A stretch of 64,000 nt of DNA from Streptomyces sp. NBC_00690 (GTDB taxonomy: Bacteria > Actinomycetota > Actinomycetes > Streptomycetales > Streptomycetaceae): contig NZ_CP109009.1 in assembly GCF_036226685.1 (NCBI RefSeq), forward strand, positions 6,537,501 to 6,601,500, given 5' to 3'. The notes beneath the pieces are model-generated. The model made no database searches, was not told the origin of the DNA, and saw only the letters and a list, made by a program, of their open reading frames with translations. Made by a program: the position numbers and the translations under genes. This document shows positions 26,297-37,726 of this stretch, in pieces. The first letter of the stretch is position 1; each line of letters starts with the position of its first letter.

Positions 26297-26520
26297 CGGA
26301 CGAACTCGACATCGGACAGACCGTCCGGGACCTCCAGCGCGACCGGGTCGGCGTCGTGATGGCCCGCCTCGGCCCGTACCTACAACTCCGCCCCCTCGGT
26401 GGCGGTCGTGCGTGGGACGCCGACCCCGTCCACCTTCAGCGGCTGAACGACTTGGAGGAGTTGAGCGCACGCATCGCCGAGATCAACGCCCGGAGCCGTA
26501 GATGGCTTCCCGACCACTGA
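26293..26520 (+). CDS. Small protein of unknown function, coupled to the preceding gene
   Basis: 75 aa starting in an ATGA overlap. It begins MTDELDIGQTVRDLQRDRVG and continues VVMARLGPYLQLRPLGGGRAW. The IGQTVRD-x-x-RDRVGVVM pattern followed by a WxxD-P segment is common in small Streptomyces proteins found near XRE/DUF397 loci. No catalytic motif is visible. Coupling indicates a joint role with the 85-aa protein. Confidence 0.7.
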   Translation: MTDELDIGQTVRDLQRDRVGVVMARLGPYLQLRPLGGGRAWDADPVHLQRLNDLEELSARIAEINARSRRWLPDH

Positions 26521-26614
26521 ACGGAGTCTGACCCTCCGGCAGATAGCACCCGTGACGAGCGACAGATGGTCAGTTGTTGCTGACATGCTGTGAGGTAGAA
26601 GATTGCCGCTGGGG

Positions 26615-26658
26615 GGTTGCAACCAACGCCGTTGACGGACAATGTCCGTCATTACGGT
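26615..26658 (+). promoter_or_regulatory. Candidate promoter/operator of pglY
   Basis: The 210-bp gap before pglY holds a perfect 10-bp palindrome ggttgcaacc (26615-26624) and an inverted repeat tgacggac-aat-gtccgtca (26633-26651). A TTGACG hexamer at 26632-26637 overlaps the latter, with TACGGT 15 bp downstream as a weak -10. This arrangement would let a regulator occlude the promoter. Confidence 0.4.
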
Positions 26659-26730
26659 CCTTGGTACGTCGGCCAGAGCCCGGCGCGGACAGCGGCGGCG
26701 GGTGCCGTCAGAAGGTGAGCGACACACACA

Positions 26731-29700
26731 ATGGCCCAGCAGCCGCCCCTGCTCCGCGATGTCATCAACATCAAAGAGTCGATCTCCACGTCCGACTTCG
26801 TTCTCCAGCTCTCCGAGGCGACGACCCCGGAAGGCGCCGAACGCGCGCTCAGGGACTATGTGGTCACGGAACGTCTGCTGGAGAACTACGACGAGGCACT
26901 CGGCCTGATCAAGGCGTCACTCGACGGACGCGCTTCGAAGGCCGCGTACCTTCACGGATCGTTCGGTTCTGGTAAGTCGCACTTCATGGCGGTGCTGCAC
27001 GCGCTCCTCAGCGGCAGTCCGGCCGCGCACGGGCGGGAGGACTTCGACCCCGTACTGACCAAGCATCAGTGGCTCGGTACCGACGGCAAGAAGTTCCTGC
27101 TCGTGCCGTACCACATGCTCGGGGCGAAGGCCCTGGAGCAGCGGGTCCTCGGCACCTATGTCACCCATGTCAAGAAGCTCCACCCCGAGGCCCCCACCCC
27201 GCAGGTCTACCGCACCGACGCGCTCTTCGCCGACATCCGGGCCATGCGGGCCCGGATGGGCGACGAGTCCGTCATCAAGGGACTCGCCACACTCATCCCG
27301 CTCGACGAGGCCGCCATCGAGGTCGCCGACGAGGACGACGAGTGGGGCGAGTCCTTCGCCTGGACCCCTGCCCTCCTCGACACCGCCCTCGCCGCCGAGG
27401 AGAACCATGAGGAGGTGGAGGGGTTCAACATGCTCCACCCCACCACCCCCATGGAGCTGCGGGCACGTCTCGTCCAGGACGCCATCACCAACCTCCGCCC
27501 CGGCTTCGCCCAGCACGCCACCGAGAGCGAGAACGGATTCATCTCGCTCGACGCGGGTCTCTCCGTCATCGCCGCCCACGCCAAGGAACTCGGCTACGAC
27601 GGCCTGATCCTCTTCCTCGACGAACTGATCCTCTGGCTCGCCACCCTCATCCACGAGACGAAGACGGTGGGGCGCGAGGCAGGCAAGATCACCAACTTCG
27701 TTGAGGGCGCGGACGCCCGTCGGGCCATCCCCATCGTCTCCTTCATCGCCCGGCAGCGCGATCTCCGTGAACTCGTCGGCGAGGAACTGTCCGGGGCGGC
27801 CGAGTCCGCCATCCAGGACACCCTCAACCAGGCGTCCGGCCGCTTCGACAAGATCACGCTGGAGGACCGCAACCTCCCCCAGATCGCCCAGGCCCGCCTT
27901 CTGCGGCCCAAGAGCCCCGAGGCCGCCGCCCTCGTCACCAGCGAGTTCGAGAAGACCCGCAAGGTCCGCCAGGAGGTCTGGGACACCCTCCTCGGCTCAG
28001 ACGGGGGCAGTGGCGGCGTCGGAGCCGACGAGGAGAGCTTCCGCCTCACGTACCCCTTCTCCCCGGCGTTCATGGACACCCTCGTCCATGTCTCCTCCGC
28101 GCTCCAGCGCAACCGGACCGGCATGAAGCTCATGGGTCAACTCCTCGCAAACCACCGCGACCAACTGCGCCTGGGCGATCTGATCCCGGTCGGCGAGCTG
28201 TACCCGCTGATAACAGCGGGCGGCGACAAGCCGTTCAGCGACAGCATGCGCGTCGTCTTCGAGGCCGCCGACAAGCTGTACCGGACCAAGCTGCGCCCGT
28301 ACCTTCTCGCCACGTACAACGTGTCCGAAGAGGACGTGGAGCAGTACACCCACCGCCCCGACAGCATCACCGACCGGGGCCTGAAGGGCCGGGTGAAGAC
28401 CTTCACCGGCGACAACCGGATCATCGGCACCCTGCTGCTCTCCGCGCTCGCCCCCAGCGTGCCCGCCCTCGCCGATCTGACGATCCGACGGCTCTCCGCA
28501 CTGAACTACGGCTCCGTGGTCGCCCCGATCCCCGGCCGTGAGTACGGCATCCTCAAGAACAAGGTCGCCGAGTGGGCCGGCCGCTTCCCGGAGATCAAGG
28601 AGACCGGCACCGACGCGAACCCGGGTGTCCGTCTGGAGCTCTCCGGCGTCGACGTCGACTCGGTCATCGCCAACGCCAACGTCAACGACAACCCGGGCAA
28701 CCGCCTGGCGCTCGCCAAGCGTCTGCTCGCCGCCGAACTCGGCATCGAGCAGGGCCGGCTGACCGATGAGCTGAACCTCGTCTGGCGGGGCACGGAGCGC
28801 ACCGTCGAAGTGATCTTCGGGAACATCGCGGACGAGGACGAACTCCCCGACCACGACCTGATACCCCAGGAGGAGGGTCGCTGGCGCCTCGCCATCGACC
28901 TGCCGTTCGACGACGGTGAGTACGGACCCGTCGAGGACGCCAACCGCGTCCGTCGGCTCCGCGAGAAGCAGCAGGGCGAAAGGTCCCGTACCGTCGCCTG
29001 GCTCCCCACCCACCTCGCCGCCCAGCGGTACGGGGACTTCCGCAGGCTCGTTGTGATCGACCGGGCACTCGCGGACGGCCAGCGCTTCGACACCCAGTAC
29101 GCGGCCCATCTCAACGCCGACAACCGGGCCCGCGCCAAGGGCCTCCTGGAGACCCAGCGCGAATCCCTGCTGAAGAACGTCAAGGCGGCCTTCAAGCAGG
29201 CGTACGGACTCGCCGAGAAGAAGCCCGCCGATGTCGAGGTCGGCTTTAGCGACCACCTCGAATCGCTCCGCGAGGTGGACGGCCTCACCCTCTCCATCGG
29301 CCAGACCCTGCACGACGGAATCCGGCACATCGCGGGCAAGCTCCTCGCCGCCCAGTACCCCGACCATCCGGAGCTCGATCCCGAGAACAGCGGGACGGCC
29401 GTCAAGACCGGTGACGCCCGCAAGGTGTTCACCCATGTCCGGGCCGCCGCCGAGGCCCGCGACGGCCGTACCGAAGTCCCGGCCGGTGACCGGGCGCTGA
29501 TGCGGCGCATCGCCGGGCCGCTGGGGCTGGGGCGGCAGAAGGAGGCGTACTTCGAGCTCTCCACCTACTGGGCCGACCACTTCCGGCAGCTCGCCCGCGA
29601 GAAGGGCGTCACCGGGGACCTCACCCTGATCACCCTCACCGACTGGACGGACCGGCCCAGCCCGCGCGGACTGCCCGAGCACCTGGCCCGGCTCGTCGTC

Positions 29701-30660
29701 GCGTCCTTCGCCGAGATGGACGACCGGGTGTGGGTGCGGGCGGGGATGCCGCTCGACCCGGCACCCGAACTGTCGCAGGTCAAGGACCGCGACGCGCTGC
29801 GCAGCCAGCCGCTGCCCGCCGAGGAGGAGTGGGAGACGGCCCGGCAACGCTATATGGCGATCTTCGGCGAACATGCGCCCACGCTCAGGCGAGGGCGCAT
29901 GGTCAACCAGTTCGCCCGGCAGATAGCCCAGCAGGCGGGCGCCCACCAGGAGTCCGCCGCGGAACTGGTCGCGAAGCTGGAGGAGCACGCCGGATTCCTC
30001 CAGCTCGACGAGACGGACGAGACCGGACGGCTCGCCCTCGCCCGCAGGTCAGCCGCCCTGCTGAAGGAACTCACCCAGGGCGCGGGCCAAGGCGCGGCCG
30101 GAGCGAAGAAGACGGTGGAAGCCCTGGCGGGGTTCGACCTCGGCCAGGTCGGCGCGGACCGCTACGGAGTGTCGGTCAAACAGGCGGGCAAGGTCGTCCA
30201 GGCGCTGGACGCGGCCTCCTGGACCACCCTGGACCTCGCCTCGGCCGAAGGGCCCGAAGGTCGGGCGCTTCTCGACTCCCTGCGTGAGGTGGCCCGCTGT
30301 GACCAGCGGACCAGGGATCTGAAGGAAGCCCTGGCCCACACCCAGCGAGAAGTCCTCGCGCTGGTGAAGCGCAACCGGGCGGCGGCCACCCCACCGCCTG
30401 TGATCGTCACCCCCGAACCGGCCACCCCCGCTCCCGGGGCCGGGACGGTGACACTGAACACGGACACCAGCGACCCCCGTATCGACGGGCTCCTGTCGCT
30501 GCCGTCCCAGCCCTCCCCCCTGAAGCGGACCCCCCGCTCCGGCGGCGGACGCACCACCGCAGCCCGTGCGGCGGCCGAACTCCAGGCCGACCTTGCCGAA
30601 CTGGCCGCCAGGGAGCCGGGCGCCACCATCGAAATCACCTGGAAGGTGGTCGACCGATGA
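26731..30660 (+). CDS. pglY: BREX-2 ATPase PglY
   Basis: 1309 aa. The P-loop is [16 protein letters not shown] (about residue 77) and the Walker B is [14 protein letters not shown] (about 292). The N-terminus [20 protein letters not shown] is characteristic of PglY/BrxC-like proteins, large ATPases essential to BREX. A Pro-rich low-complexity linker ([18 protein letters not shown], near 1225) precedes the C-terminus. Length agrees with known PglY (about 1300 aa). The stop overlaps the pglZ start (ATGA at 30657-30660), so the two are translationally coupled. Confidence 0.92.
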   Translation: MAQQPPLLRDVINIKESISTSDFVLQLSEATTPEGAERALRDYVVTERLLENYDEALGLIKASLDGRASKAAYLHGSFGSGKSHFMAVLHALLSGSPAAHGREDFDPVLTKHQWLGTDGKKFLLVPYHMLGAKALEQRVLGTYVTHVKKLHPEAPTPQVYRTDALFADIRAMRARMGDESVIKGLATLIPLDEAAIEVADEDDEWGESFAWTPALLDTALAAEENHEEVEGFNMLHPTTPMELRARLVQDAITNLRPGFAQHATESENGFISLDAGLSVIAAHAKELGYDGLILFLDELILWLATLIHETKTVGREAGKITNFVEGADARRAIPIVSFIARQRDLRELVGEELSGAAESAIQDTLNQASGRFDKITLEDRNLPQIAQARLLRPKSPEAAALVTSEFEKTRKVRQEVWDTLLGSDGGSGGVGADEESFRLTYPFSPAFMDTLVHVSSALQRNRTGMKLMGQLLANHRDQLRLGDLIPVGELYPLITAGGDKPFSDSMRVVFEAADKLYRTKLRPYLLATYNVSEEDVEQYTHRPDSITDRGLKGRVKTFTGDNRIIGTLLLSALAPSVPALADLTIRRLSALNYGSVVAPIPGREYGILKNKVAEWAGRFPEIKETGTDANPGVRLELSGVDVDSVIANANVNDNPGNRLALAKRLLAAELGIEQGRLTDELNLVWRGTERTVEVIFGNIADEDELPDHDLIPQEEGRWRLAIDLPFDDGEYGPVEDANRVRRLREKQQGERSRTVAWLPTHLAAQRYGDFRRLVVIDRALADGQRFDTQYAAHLNADNRARAKGLLETQRESLLKNVKAAFKQAYGLAEKKPADVEVGFSDHLESLREVDGLTLSIGQTLHDGIRHIAGKLLAAQYPDHPELDPENSGTAVKTGDARKVFTHVRAAAEARDGRTEVPAGDRALMRRIAGPLGLGRQKEAYFELSTYWADHFRQLAREKGVTGDLTLITLTDWTDRPSPRGLPEHLARLVVASFAEMDDRVWVRAGMPLDPAPELSQVKDRDALRSQPLPAEEEWETARQRYMAIFGEHAPTLRRGRMVNQFARQIAQQAGAHQESAAELVAKLEEHAGFLQLDETDETGRLALARRSAALLKELTQGAGQGAAGAKKTVEALAGFDLGQVGADRYGVSVKQAGKVVQALDAASWTTLDLASAEGPEGRALLDSLREVARCDQRTRDLKEALAHTQREVLALVKRNRAAATPPPVIVTPEPATPAPGAGTVTLNTDTSDPRIDGLLSLPSQPSPLKRTPRSGGGRTTAARAAAELQADLAELAAREPGATIEITWKVVDR

Positions 30661-33653
30661 GCGCGCAAGCCACCACATCGGCCGCCGTCCGGCTGAACCT
30701 CGCGACCGTCACCCAGTACCTGTCGTCACAGCGCTCCCTCGCTGCGTCCCTCACCCGGCTTCCTGCCGTGACTCGGGACGAGGCTTCGACCCTCTCCCCG
30801 GCCGGAACCCCCGAGGGAGAGGGCAAGCGCAGGGCGGTGCTGCTGCGGTCCGCCCCGCAGTGGGATGGACCCGTCGAACCCGTATGGGGCGAGGGGCTCA
30901 CCGCCCGGATCGTGGCCGCGCCCTCCCCGCTCGCCATCCATGAACTCCTCCTCGACCACCTGGGAGCCGGGACGGCCGGCGCCGCCGACCCAAGCGGCCC
31001 GGCCGTGCTCGTCATCCTCACCGACCGCGAACAGAGCGAACTCGACCCGGCGATCCTCGCCCGCGCCCACAAACCCCGCATCGAGAACGTCGACAGCTGG
31101 GACGTGGTCCGCGAGGCGTTCGGCGCCGAACAGGTCGACCCACGCCTCAAGGACGTCAACTGGGCCGCCGAAGCCCTCCTCGGCGCCACCCCGCCCGGCG
31201 GCTGGCCCCCGCTGGCGGGCGGCATGCTCTCCCGGCGCACCGCACTCTCCGCCCTGGCACTGCGCCGTCTGCGCCTCGGCCGCTACAACACCGACACCGA
31301 CACTGCCGTCACGGGCCGCGCCCCCGCGAGCGACAGCCTCGACCCCCATGCCCTGCTCGCCTGGTCCCTGACCCCCGGTGGCCCGGAACGCCTGCTGGAA
31401 CTGCGCGGCCCCGAACGCTCGGGACTCGCCGCCTTCCTCGGCGAGGAGGACCAGGCCGGTCCTGCCGGACGGGCCCTGCTCGCCCTGGTCGACGCCGAAC
31501 ACGGCACAGAGGCCGTGGCCTTCGGCCTCGTCTGCGCGGCCCTGTGGCTGCACGGCGAACCGGATGCCGACGGCTACCGTGCTCGGGGCCGCGCTGAACG
31601 CTGGTTCGGCGAACAGCCCCCGGCCTCCGGCGAAGAACTCGACGCCCTGGTGTCCCGTTTCGCATCGGCCACCGAGGAGTACGTCTCCACCCTGCTCGCC
31701 ACCGCCGCCCGCGCCACGGCGGGGGACAGGGAAGAAGCCCGGCAGGCCAGGAGGACCGGCGAAACCGTCCTGGACCGGGCGTCCGCACTGGTCCGCCAGT
31801 TCGGTGCCGAAGCCGCTGCCGCGGCCAGCCCCCTCCTCGCGGCCGGTCTGGAGGCCCGGTTCGCCACCGTCGGACGGGCACTCGCCTCCCAAGGTCCCGA
31901 AGCGATCTCGGAGGCCGTACGCGCACTCGGCGACCACCTGCGCGCCGATGGGCCCGAGACCCGGGCCCGGCTGGAACGGGCCCGGATGGGCCAGCGGCTC
32001 GCCCAGTGGCTGGCCGGCGAACCGGACCTCTGCTCCGACACGGTGGCCGCAGCCATGGACCGCCAGATCGCCGAAACCGGCTGGGTGGACCGGGCACTGG
32101 AACACATCGAGGCGGGCGGCGACCCGGACCCGGTCCTCAAGTCCGCGTACGACGTGCTCGGCACCCGGGTACGCCGCAAGCGGCATGAGATCGACCGCTC
32201 CTTCGCCGCCGACCTCGCGAACTGGACCGCCGACGGGACCGGGCCCGGAGCGATGCTGACGGTCGAGACCTTCCTCGAACGGGTCGTCAAACCGGTCGCC
32301 CGGGACGGCAGCGGACGCCGTGTCCTGCTGCTCGTACTCGATGGGATGAGCTCGGCCATCGCCACCGAACTCGGCGAGGAACTACGCGCCTCCTGGGCCG
32401 AATTCGACCCGCTCACCCCGGACCGGGGCGGTGCGCCGGGCCGACGGGCGATGGCCGCCGCCCTGCCCACAGTGACGGCGGTCTGCCGCACCTCCCTCTT
32501 CGCGGGACGCCTGATGAAGGGGAACCAGGCCGATGAGAAGCGGCTCTTCGCCGCCCACGCGTTCTGGGGCGGTGCGCCCGCCGCCGTCTTCCACAAGGAC
32601 GATCTACGCGCCGAAGGCTCCGGCGACACCTTCGGCCCGGCCCTCACCGAAGCCCTCGGCGATGAGCGGACCCATGTCGCCGTCGTCCTCAACACCATCG
32701 ACGACCGCCTCGGCAAGGAGCAGAAACTCGGCGACGGCGCCTGGCGCATCGACGAGATAGGACGGCTGCGCGATCTGCTCCGGGTCGCCGCCGCCCAGGG
32801 CATGGCGGTCATCCTCACCAGCGACCACGGACACGTCGTCGACCGGCACGGTGTCCGAGTGGAGGCGGCAGCACCGGAGTCCGCCCGCCACCGGACCCCC
32901 GGTGGGCCGCTGGCCGCCTCGGAGGTCGCGCTCCATGGCCCGCGGGTCGTCTGGCCCGAACCCGGTGCCTCGATCGTCGCGCTGTGGGACACGGACTCGC
33001 GATACACCGCCCTCAAAGCGGGCTATCACGGTGGCTCGTCCCTGCGCGAGTTCACCATCCCCGTCCTCGCCTTCCTCCCCTTCGGCGCCACCCCACCCGC
33101 GAACTGGCGCGAGCTGGGCGACCCGAGTCCGCCGTGGTGGACCTCGGACGGCCGGCCCCGGCCATCCGCCGCTCCCGCTCCCGTACCGGCAATGGCTCCC
33201 GCCGCACCCGAGAAGCCGGGACGGGCGAAACCGACCAAGGCACAGGCCCAGCTCGCCCAGACGCACGACTCGCTCTTCGACGTCGCCCTGGTGCCCTCCG
33301 ACCAGGACGAACAGAGCCTCATCACACCCGTCCTGGTCTCACCGGACGACGCCCTGATCGAGGGGCTCCTCGCCTCGGACACCCTCCGGGACCAGGTTGC
33401 CGTCCTCGCCCGCAAACCACCCATGGACAAGGTGGAGAAGGCGGTCCGCGCACTCCTCGACGCCGGGGGCACCCTGCCCGTCACCGCCCTGGCACAGCGC
33501 GTCGACTACCCGGCCGGGCGGGCGGACGGCTTCGCCGCCGTACTGCGCCAACTCCTCAACTACGACGGCGTACAGGTCCTGGAGACACTTCCCGACGGGC
33601 GAACCCTCCGGCTGCACGCGTCTTTGCTGCGCGCCCAGTTCGGACTTGGGTGA
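30657..33653 (+). CDS. pglZ: BREX-2 phosphatase-fold protein PglZ
   Basis: 998 aa. The alkaline-phosphatase-like domain begins with [20 protein letters not shown] (about residue 558, metal-binding Asp) and includes [12 protein letters not shown] and [15 protein letters not shown] (about 722, Asp-His metal ligands). PglZ is the hallmark protein of all BREX types; in S. coelicolor it is toxic without the PglX partner, consistent with toxin/antitoxin-like control. A Pro/Ala-rich linker at ~840-865 leads to a C-terminal domain. It is coupled to pglY and followed by a 104-bp gap before brxD. Confidence 0.93.
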   Translation: MSAQATTSAAVRLNLATVTQYLSSQRSLAASLTRLPAVTRDEASTLSPAGTPEGEGKRRAVLLRSAPQWDGPVEPVWGEGLTARIVAAPSPLAIHELLLDHLGAGTAGAADPSGPAVLVILTDREQSELDPAILARAHKPRIENVDSWDVVREAFGAEQVDPRLKDVNWAAEALLGATPPGGWPPLAGGMLSRRTALSALALRRLRLGRYNTDTDTAVTGRAPASDSLDPHALLAWSLTPGGPERLLELRGPERSGLAAFLGEEDQAGPAGRALLALVDAEHGTEAVAFGLVCAALWLHGEPDADGYRARGRAERWFGEQPPASGEELDALVSRFASATEEYVSTLLATAARATAGDREEARQARRTGETVLDRASALVRQFGAEAAAAASPLLAAGLEARFATVGRALASQGPEAISEAVRALGDHLRADGPETRARLERARMGQRLAQWLAGEPDLCSDTVAAAMDRQIAETGWVDRALEHIEAGGDPDPVLKSAYDVLGTRVRRKRHEIDRSFAADLANWTADGTGPGAMLTVETFLERVVKPVARDGSGRRVLLLVLDGMSSAIATELGEELRASWAEFDPLTPDRGGAPGRRAMAAALPTVTAVCRTSLFAGRLMKGNQADEKRLFAAHAFWGGAPAAVFHKDDLRAEGSGDTFGPALTEALGDERTHVAVVLNTIDDRLGKEQKLGDGAWRIDEIGRLRDLLRVAAAQGMAVILTSDHGHVVDRHGVRVEAAAPESARHRTPGGPLAASEVALHGPRVVWPEPGASIVALWDTDSRYTALKAGYHGGSSLREFTIPVLAFLPFGATPPANWRELGDPSPPWWTSDGRPRPSAAPAPVPAMAPAAPEKPGRAKPTKAQAQLAQTHDSLFDVALVPSDQDEQSLITPVLVSPDDALIEGLLASDTLRDQVAVLARKPPMDKVEKAVRALLDAGGTLPVTALAQRVDYPAGRADGFAAVLRQLLNYDGVQVLETLPDGRTLRLHASLLRAQFGLG

Positions 33654-33757
33654 CGCACGGTCACACCCTCGGGTACGGACGGGCCGTGCAGCCCGTCCGC
33701 ACCCCCTGACCAGCCCGCCCTCCGGACCGACCGCTCGACCGAGAGGAAGCCCAACGC

Positions 33758-35143
33758 TTGGACGACTCCGCAATCCGGCACGGATGGGAGACTGACCCGG
33801 TGATCGTGCCCCGTCCCACCACCGCCTCCACCACGTCCGTCTCCGCCGGCCGCCGCCGAACCGTCCTGGACGCGCTGCGGCGTGGCGCCGTACCCGAAAG
33901 CGGACTGGACCTGCTGGCCACCGGCCTGGACCGGTACGAGGCCGCCCTCAACTCCGAACTGGACGCGGTCGCCTCCGGCGCATCCGTTTTCAAGGCCGTC
34001 CGGGGCGAATACGGATCGGGCAAGACGTTCTTCACCCGCTGGCTGGGGGAGCGGGCCAAGCGGCGGGGCCTGGCCGTGGCCGAGATCCAGATCTCGGAGA
34101 CCGAGACACCGCTGCACCGGCTGGAGACCGTCTACCGGCGCCTCACCGAGCGCCTGGCCACCGCGAGCTTCCCGCCGAGCGCCCTGAGGCCCGTCGTGGA
34201 CGCCTGGTTCTACGCACTGGAGGAGGACTCCCTCGCGGCCGGGGCCACCGAGGACGAACTCCCCGCCGAAGTCGAGAAGCTGCTGACCGCCCGGCTGGCC
34301 GAGGTCTCCCGGCACGCCCCGTCCTTCGCGACCGCACTCCGCGGCTACCGGGCCGCCCTCGCCGCGGGCGACGAGACCACGGCCGCGGCCGTCCTCGCCT
34401 GGCTCGGCGGCCAACCCCATGTGGCCGCGGCGGCACGCCGCTCCGCCGGAGTGCGCGGCGACCTCGACCACTTCGGAGCCCTCGGCTTCCTCCAGGGGCT
34501 GTTGACCGTCCTGCGCGATTCCGGGCACCGCGGGCTGTTCGTCGTCCTGGACGAGGTGGAGACCCTTCAGCGCGTCCGGTCGGACGCCCGCGACAAGGCA
34601 CTGAACGCGCTGCGGCAACTCATCGACGAGGTCCACTCCGGTCGCTTCCCCGGGCTCTACCTGGTGATCACCGGCACCCCGGCGTTCTACGACGGCCCGC
34701 AGGGTGTCCAGCGCCTCGCCCCGCTCGCCCAACGCCTCGCCACCGACTTCACCACCGACCCGCGCTTCGACAACCCGCGCGCCGTCCAACTGCGCCTTCC
34801 CGGCTTCACCCAGGAGTCACTGATCGGCCTCGGCACGACCATCCGGGACCTATACGCGGAAGGGGCCGGCGCCCCCGACCGGGTCAAGGCACTCGTGGAC
34901 GACGCGTACGTCGCCGACCTCGCCCGCGCGGTCGGCGGAGCCCTCGGCGGGAAGACCGGAGTCGCCCCCCGGCTCTTTCTGAAGAAGCTCGTCGGCGACG
35001 TCCTGGACCGGGTCGACCAGTTCGACGACTTCGACCCCCGCCGCCACTACCGCCTCACGGTCACCAGCAGCGAACTCACCGACGTCGAACGGAACCTCGC
35101 CACCGCTGTGACAGCCGGCGACATCGACCTGGACGACGTGTGA
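33758..35143 (+). CDS. brxD: BREX ATP-binding protein BrxD
   Basis: 461 aa. The TTG at 33758 has GAGGAAG 8 nt before it; GTG codons a little downstream are alternatives. The AAA+ P-loop is GEYGSGKTFFTRWLGERA (about residue 84) and the Walker B is GLFVVLDEVETLQRV (about 262). The start region SAGRRRTVLDALRRGAVPESGLDLLATGLD is conserved in BrxD, which occurs with BrxHI in type 2 BREX. Its last codons overlap the GTG of brxHI (GTGA at 35140), so they are coupled. Confidence 0.88.
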   Translation: MDDSAIRHGWETDPVIVPRPTTASTTSVSAGRRRTVLDALRRGAVPESGLDLLATGLDRYEAALNSELDAVASGASVFKAVRGEYGSGKTFFTRWLGERAKRRGLAVAEIQISETETPLHRLETVYRRLTERLATASFPPSALRPVVDAWFYALEEDSLAAGATEDELPAEVEKLLTARLAEVSRHAPSFATALRGYRAALAAGDETTAAAVLAWLGGQPHVAAAARRSAGVRGDLDHFGALGFLQGLLTVLRDSGHRGLFVVLDEVETLQRVRSDARDKALNALRQLIDEVHSGRFPGLYLVITGTPAFYDGPQGVQRLAPLAQRLATDFTTDPRFDNPRAVQLRLPGFTQESLIGLGTTIRDLYAEGAGAPDRVKALVDDAYVADLARAVGGALGGKTGVAPRLFLKKLVGDVLDRVDQFDDFDPRRHYRLTVTSSELTDVERNLATAVTAGDIDLDDV

Positions 35144-37407
35144 GGGACGGCCCCGGACCGAACGACGACCACCCCGGACCGTACGACGACCGGGCAGGGG
35201 ACGACCTCGATTCCCCCCGGGAAACGCCCGGTCACCCCGCGCCGGTCGCCCCGAGCGACCCCGTCGACCGGCTCGACCCCGTCGTACTCCACCATGTGGT
35301 GAACACCCTCGGCTGGCCCGACCTGCGTCCTCTCCAACGGGCCGCGATCCAGCCGCTGATGGACGGCGAGGACGCGATACTGCTCGCCCCCACCGCGGGC
35401 GGCAAGACCGAGGCGGCCTGTCTGCCGATCCTCTCCGCGATGTCCGAACAGCGCTGGTCCGGCACCTCCGTGCTCTACCTCTGCCCCCTCAAGGCGCTCC
35501 TCAACAACCTGGTGACCCGTGTCGACTCCTACGCCCAGTGGCTCGGGCGCCGTGCGGAACTGTGGCACGGGGACACCAAGGAATCACAACGGCAGCGCAT
35601 CCGTACCGACGGACCCGACATCCTCCTCACCACCCCCGAGTCCCTGGAGGCCATGCTCATCGGGGTGAAGACCGACCACGCCCGGCTGCTCGGCGGAGTC
35701 CGGGCGGTCGTCGTCGACGAGGTGCACGCCTTCGCGGGCGACGATCGCGGCTGGCATCTGCTCGCCGTACTGGAACGGCTGGAACAGGTCACCGGACGCC
35801 CCATCCAGCGCATCGGACTGTCGGCGACGGTCGGAAATCCACAGCAGCTCCTCAACTGGCTCCAGGGGGCGGGCGTGGGGAAACGCCCAGGTCGGGTCGT
35901 CGCACCGGACCTCGACCCGGGCCGTTCCATGGCTCCGGGCGCGGCCCCCATCTCGGTGAGCACACCGCCGCCAGGCCGGGTGGAATTGGACTACGTGGGT
36001 TCCCTCGGCAACGCCGCCAAACTCATAGCCGCCCTGCACCGGGGCGAGAAGCGCCTGGTGTTCTGCGAATCGAGACGCCAGGTCGAGGAACTCGGTGCGG
36101 CGCTGCGGGCCCGCGAGGTGACCGCCTTCCTCTCCCATGCCTCGCTCTCCGTCGACGAGAGAGCCAGATCCGAGCAGGCGTTCGCCGAGGCGCGGGACTG
36201 CGTCATCGTCTCCACGTCCACTCTGGAACTCGGCATCGACGTCGGCGACCTAGACCGCGTGATCCAGATCGACTCGCCCAGTACCGTGGCCTCCTTCCTC
36301 CAGCGCATCGGCCGCACCGGGCGACGGCCGGGCAGCACCCGCAACTGCCTCCTCCTCGCCACCCGCAAGGACACCCTGCTCCAGGCCGCGGCGCTGCTGC
36401 TGCTCTGGGGGAGGGGGTGGGTCGAAGCGGTCACCCCACCGCCGGAACCCCGCCACCTCGTCGCACAGCAACTCCTCGCCGCCACCCTCCAACAGCACAG
36501 AGTGGGGGACCGGTTGTGGCCGGAACTCTGGAACGGACTCGCGCCCTTCGACCGCTCGGCGACCCCCATCCTTCGGCATCTGGTCGGCGAGGGCTTCCTC
36601 GACGAGGACGGCGGGATGCTGTTCATCGGCCCCGAGGCGGAACGCCGCTTCGGCCACCGCCACTTCATCGAGCTGACCGCTTCCTTCACCGCACCCCCGC
36701 AGTTCACCGTCTTGTCGGGGCGCACCGAGATCGGACAGACCGACCCTTCGGTACTGACCGAGGAACGACCGGGACCGCGCCGGCTACTCCTCGGCGGGCG
36801 CAGTTGGCAGGTGACGTTCATCGACTGGGGCCGCAGACGGGTCTTCGTCGAACCCGCCGACGGCGGCGGCGTCGCCAAGTGGACGGGCGGCGGCATCGCC
36901 GGACTCTCCTACACCCTGACCCGGGCGATGCGAGAGGTGCTCCTCGGAGCCGATCCCCAAGTAGCGCTCACCACCCGGGCGCAGGCATGTCTGGCGGAGT
37001 GGCGGCAGGACGAAGCCCCGGACCTGGTCCACCCCGGCGGCACTCTGGTGACCCGCCTGGGTAGTGACGTCCACTGGTGGACCTGGGCGGGATACCGTGC
37101 CAACGCGACCCTCGCCGCCACCCTCCCGTCGATCGCAGACCCTGTCCAACGCCCGACCGACTGCTGTCTGAGACTGCGCGAGGACCTGACCCCTGACCTC
37201 TGGCGCTCGGCCCTCGAAGGAGCCGGCGCAGGCGCCGCGCTCGTACTCCCGGACGTCGACCACCGCGCGGTGAGGGGACTGAAGTTCTCGGCCGCCCTGC
37301 CACAGCGCCTCGCGGTGGCCACCCTCGCCGCGCGCATGGCCGACTTCGAGGGAGCACGCGCAGCCCTGGAGGAGCCGGTGCGCTTCCAGGTTGGACGATC
37401 CATCTGA
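35140..37407 (+). CDS. brxHI: BREX-2 DEAD/DEAH helicase BrxHI
   Basis: 755 aa, superfamily 2 helicase. Motif I is LAPTAGGKTEA (about residue 86), motif II is DEVHAF (about 193), motif III LSATVGNPQ (about 227) and motif VI QRIGRTGRRPG (about 388). A C-terminal ~350-residue region is specific to the Lhr-like BrxHI group. In BREX-2 the helicase completes the six-gene set (pglW, X, Y, Z, brxD, brxHI). It starts in a GTGA overlap with brxD and ends the operon. Confidence 0.9.
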   Translation: MRDGPGPNDDHPGPYDDRAGDDLDSPRETPGHPAPVAPSDPVDRLDPVVLHHVVNTLGWPDLRPLQRAAIQPLMDGEDAILLAPTAGGKTEAACLPILSAMSEQRWSGTSVLYLCPLKALLNNLVTRVDSYAQWLGRRAELWHGDTKESQRQRIRTDGPDILLTTPESLEAMLIGVKTDHARLLGGVRAVVVDEVHAFAGDDRGWHLLAVLERLEQVTGRPIQRIGLSATVGNPQQLLNWLQGAGVGKRPGRVVAPDLDPGRSMAPGAAPISVSTPPPGRVELDYVGSLGNAAKLIAALHRGEKRLVFCESRRQVEELGAALRAREVTAFLSHASLSVDERARSEQAFAEARDCVIVSTSTLELGIDVGDLDRVIQIDSPSTVASFLQRIGRTGRRPGSTRNCLLLATRKDTLLQAAALLLLWGRGWVEAVTPPPEPRHLVAQQLLAATLQQHRVGDRLWPELWNGLAPFDRSATPILRHLVGEGFLDEDGGMLFIGPEAERRFGHRHFIELTASFTAPPQFTVLSGRTEIGQTDPSVLTEERPGPRRLLLGGRSWQVTFIDWGRRRVFVEPADGGGVAKWTGGGIAGLSYTLTRAMREVLLGADPQVALTTRAQACLAEWRQDEAPDLVHPGGTLVTRLGSDVHWWTWAGYRANATLAATLPSIADPVQRPTDCCLRLREDLTPDLWRSALEGAGAGAALVLPDVDHRAVRGLKFSAALPQRLAVATLAARMADFEGARAALEEPVRFQVGRSI

Positions 37408-37421
37408 AGTTGTCGGCCGAT

Positions 37422-37646
37422 TGACAACGGTCCCACAACACGGGCTGCTGTCGAACAGTCGATCAAGTCGACGCACATTCTTTCAGGTGCCCGAGCTACC
37501 GGTGCCGAGGCATCTGCTGAAAAGTCCTCGCGATGCCGGTTCCGGTGGAGATGATGGCCTGTCGGATGTGGCGTCCGATTCGTCGACCGCAGCGACCGCA
37601 GCGACCGCAGCGACCGCAGCGACCGCAGCGACCGCAGCGACCGCAG
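37422..37646 (+). repeat. Seven-copy 9-bp tandem repeat (37584-37646) in a leader with candidate -35
   Basis: In the 319-bp gap after brxHI, seven perfect copies of cgaccgcag run from 37584 to 37646, then degenerate copies to about 37673. A perfect TTGACA (37422-37427) with TGCTGT 18 bp on may be the promoter of the next gene, placing the repeat in its 5' leader. The array could vary in copy number. An open frame runs through it (encoding Thr-Ala-Ala units) into the next gene, but the ribosome site supports a start after the repeat. Confidence 0.75.
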
Positions 37647-37726
37647 CGAGCAAAGCAAACACAGCGACCGCTGCGTACACGAACCATGCAAGCAACGTGA
37701 ACGACGTGAACAGTACGGAGGAGCAC

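Noticed and set aside
27997..29988. A 663-codon minus-strand open frame under pglY
   Set aside because: It mirrors pglY codon bias, lacks recognisable domains, and pglY on the other strand has clear motifs. Long antisense frames are expected in DNA with such GC3.
33560..34789. Minus-strand open frame of 409 codons opposite brxD
   Set aside because: No domain or ribosome site; brxD has P-loop and Walker B on the plus strand.
37584..37646. CRISPR-like array
   Set aside because: Units of 9 bp lie head-to-tail without spacers; this is a simple tandem repeat.
37391..37726. Upstream start adding ~112 residues with a Thr-Ala-Ala repeat to the oxidoreductase
   Set aside because: The added part overlaps brxHI, has low-complexity repeats and no ribosome site, while GGAGGA precedes the ATG at 37727.
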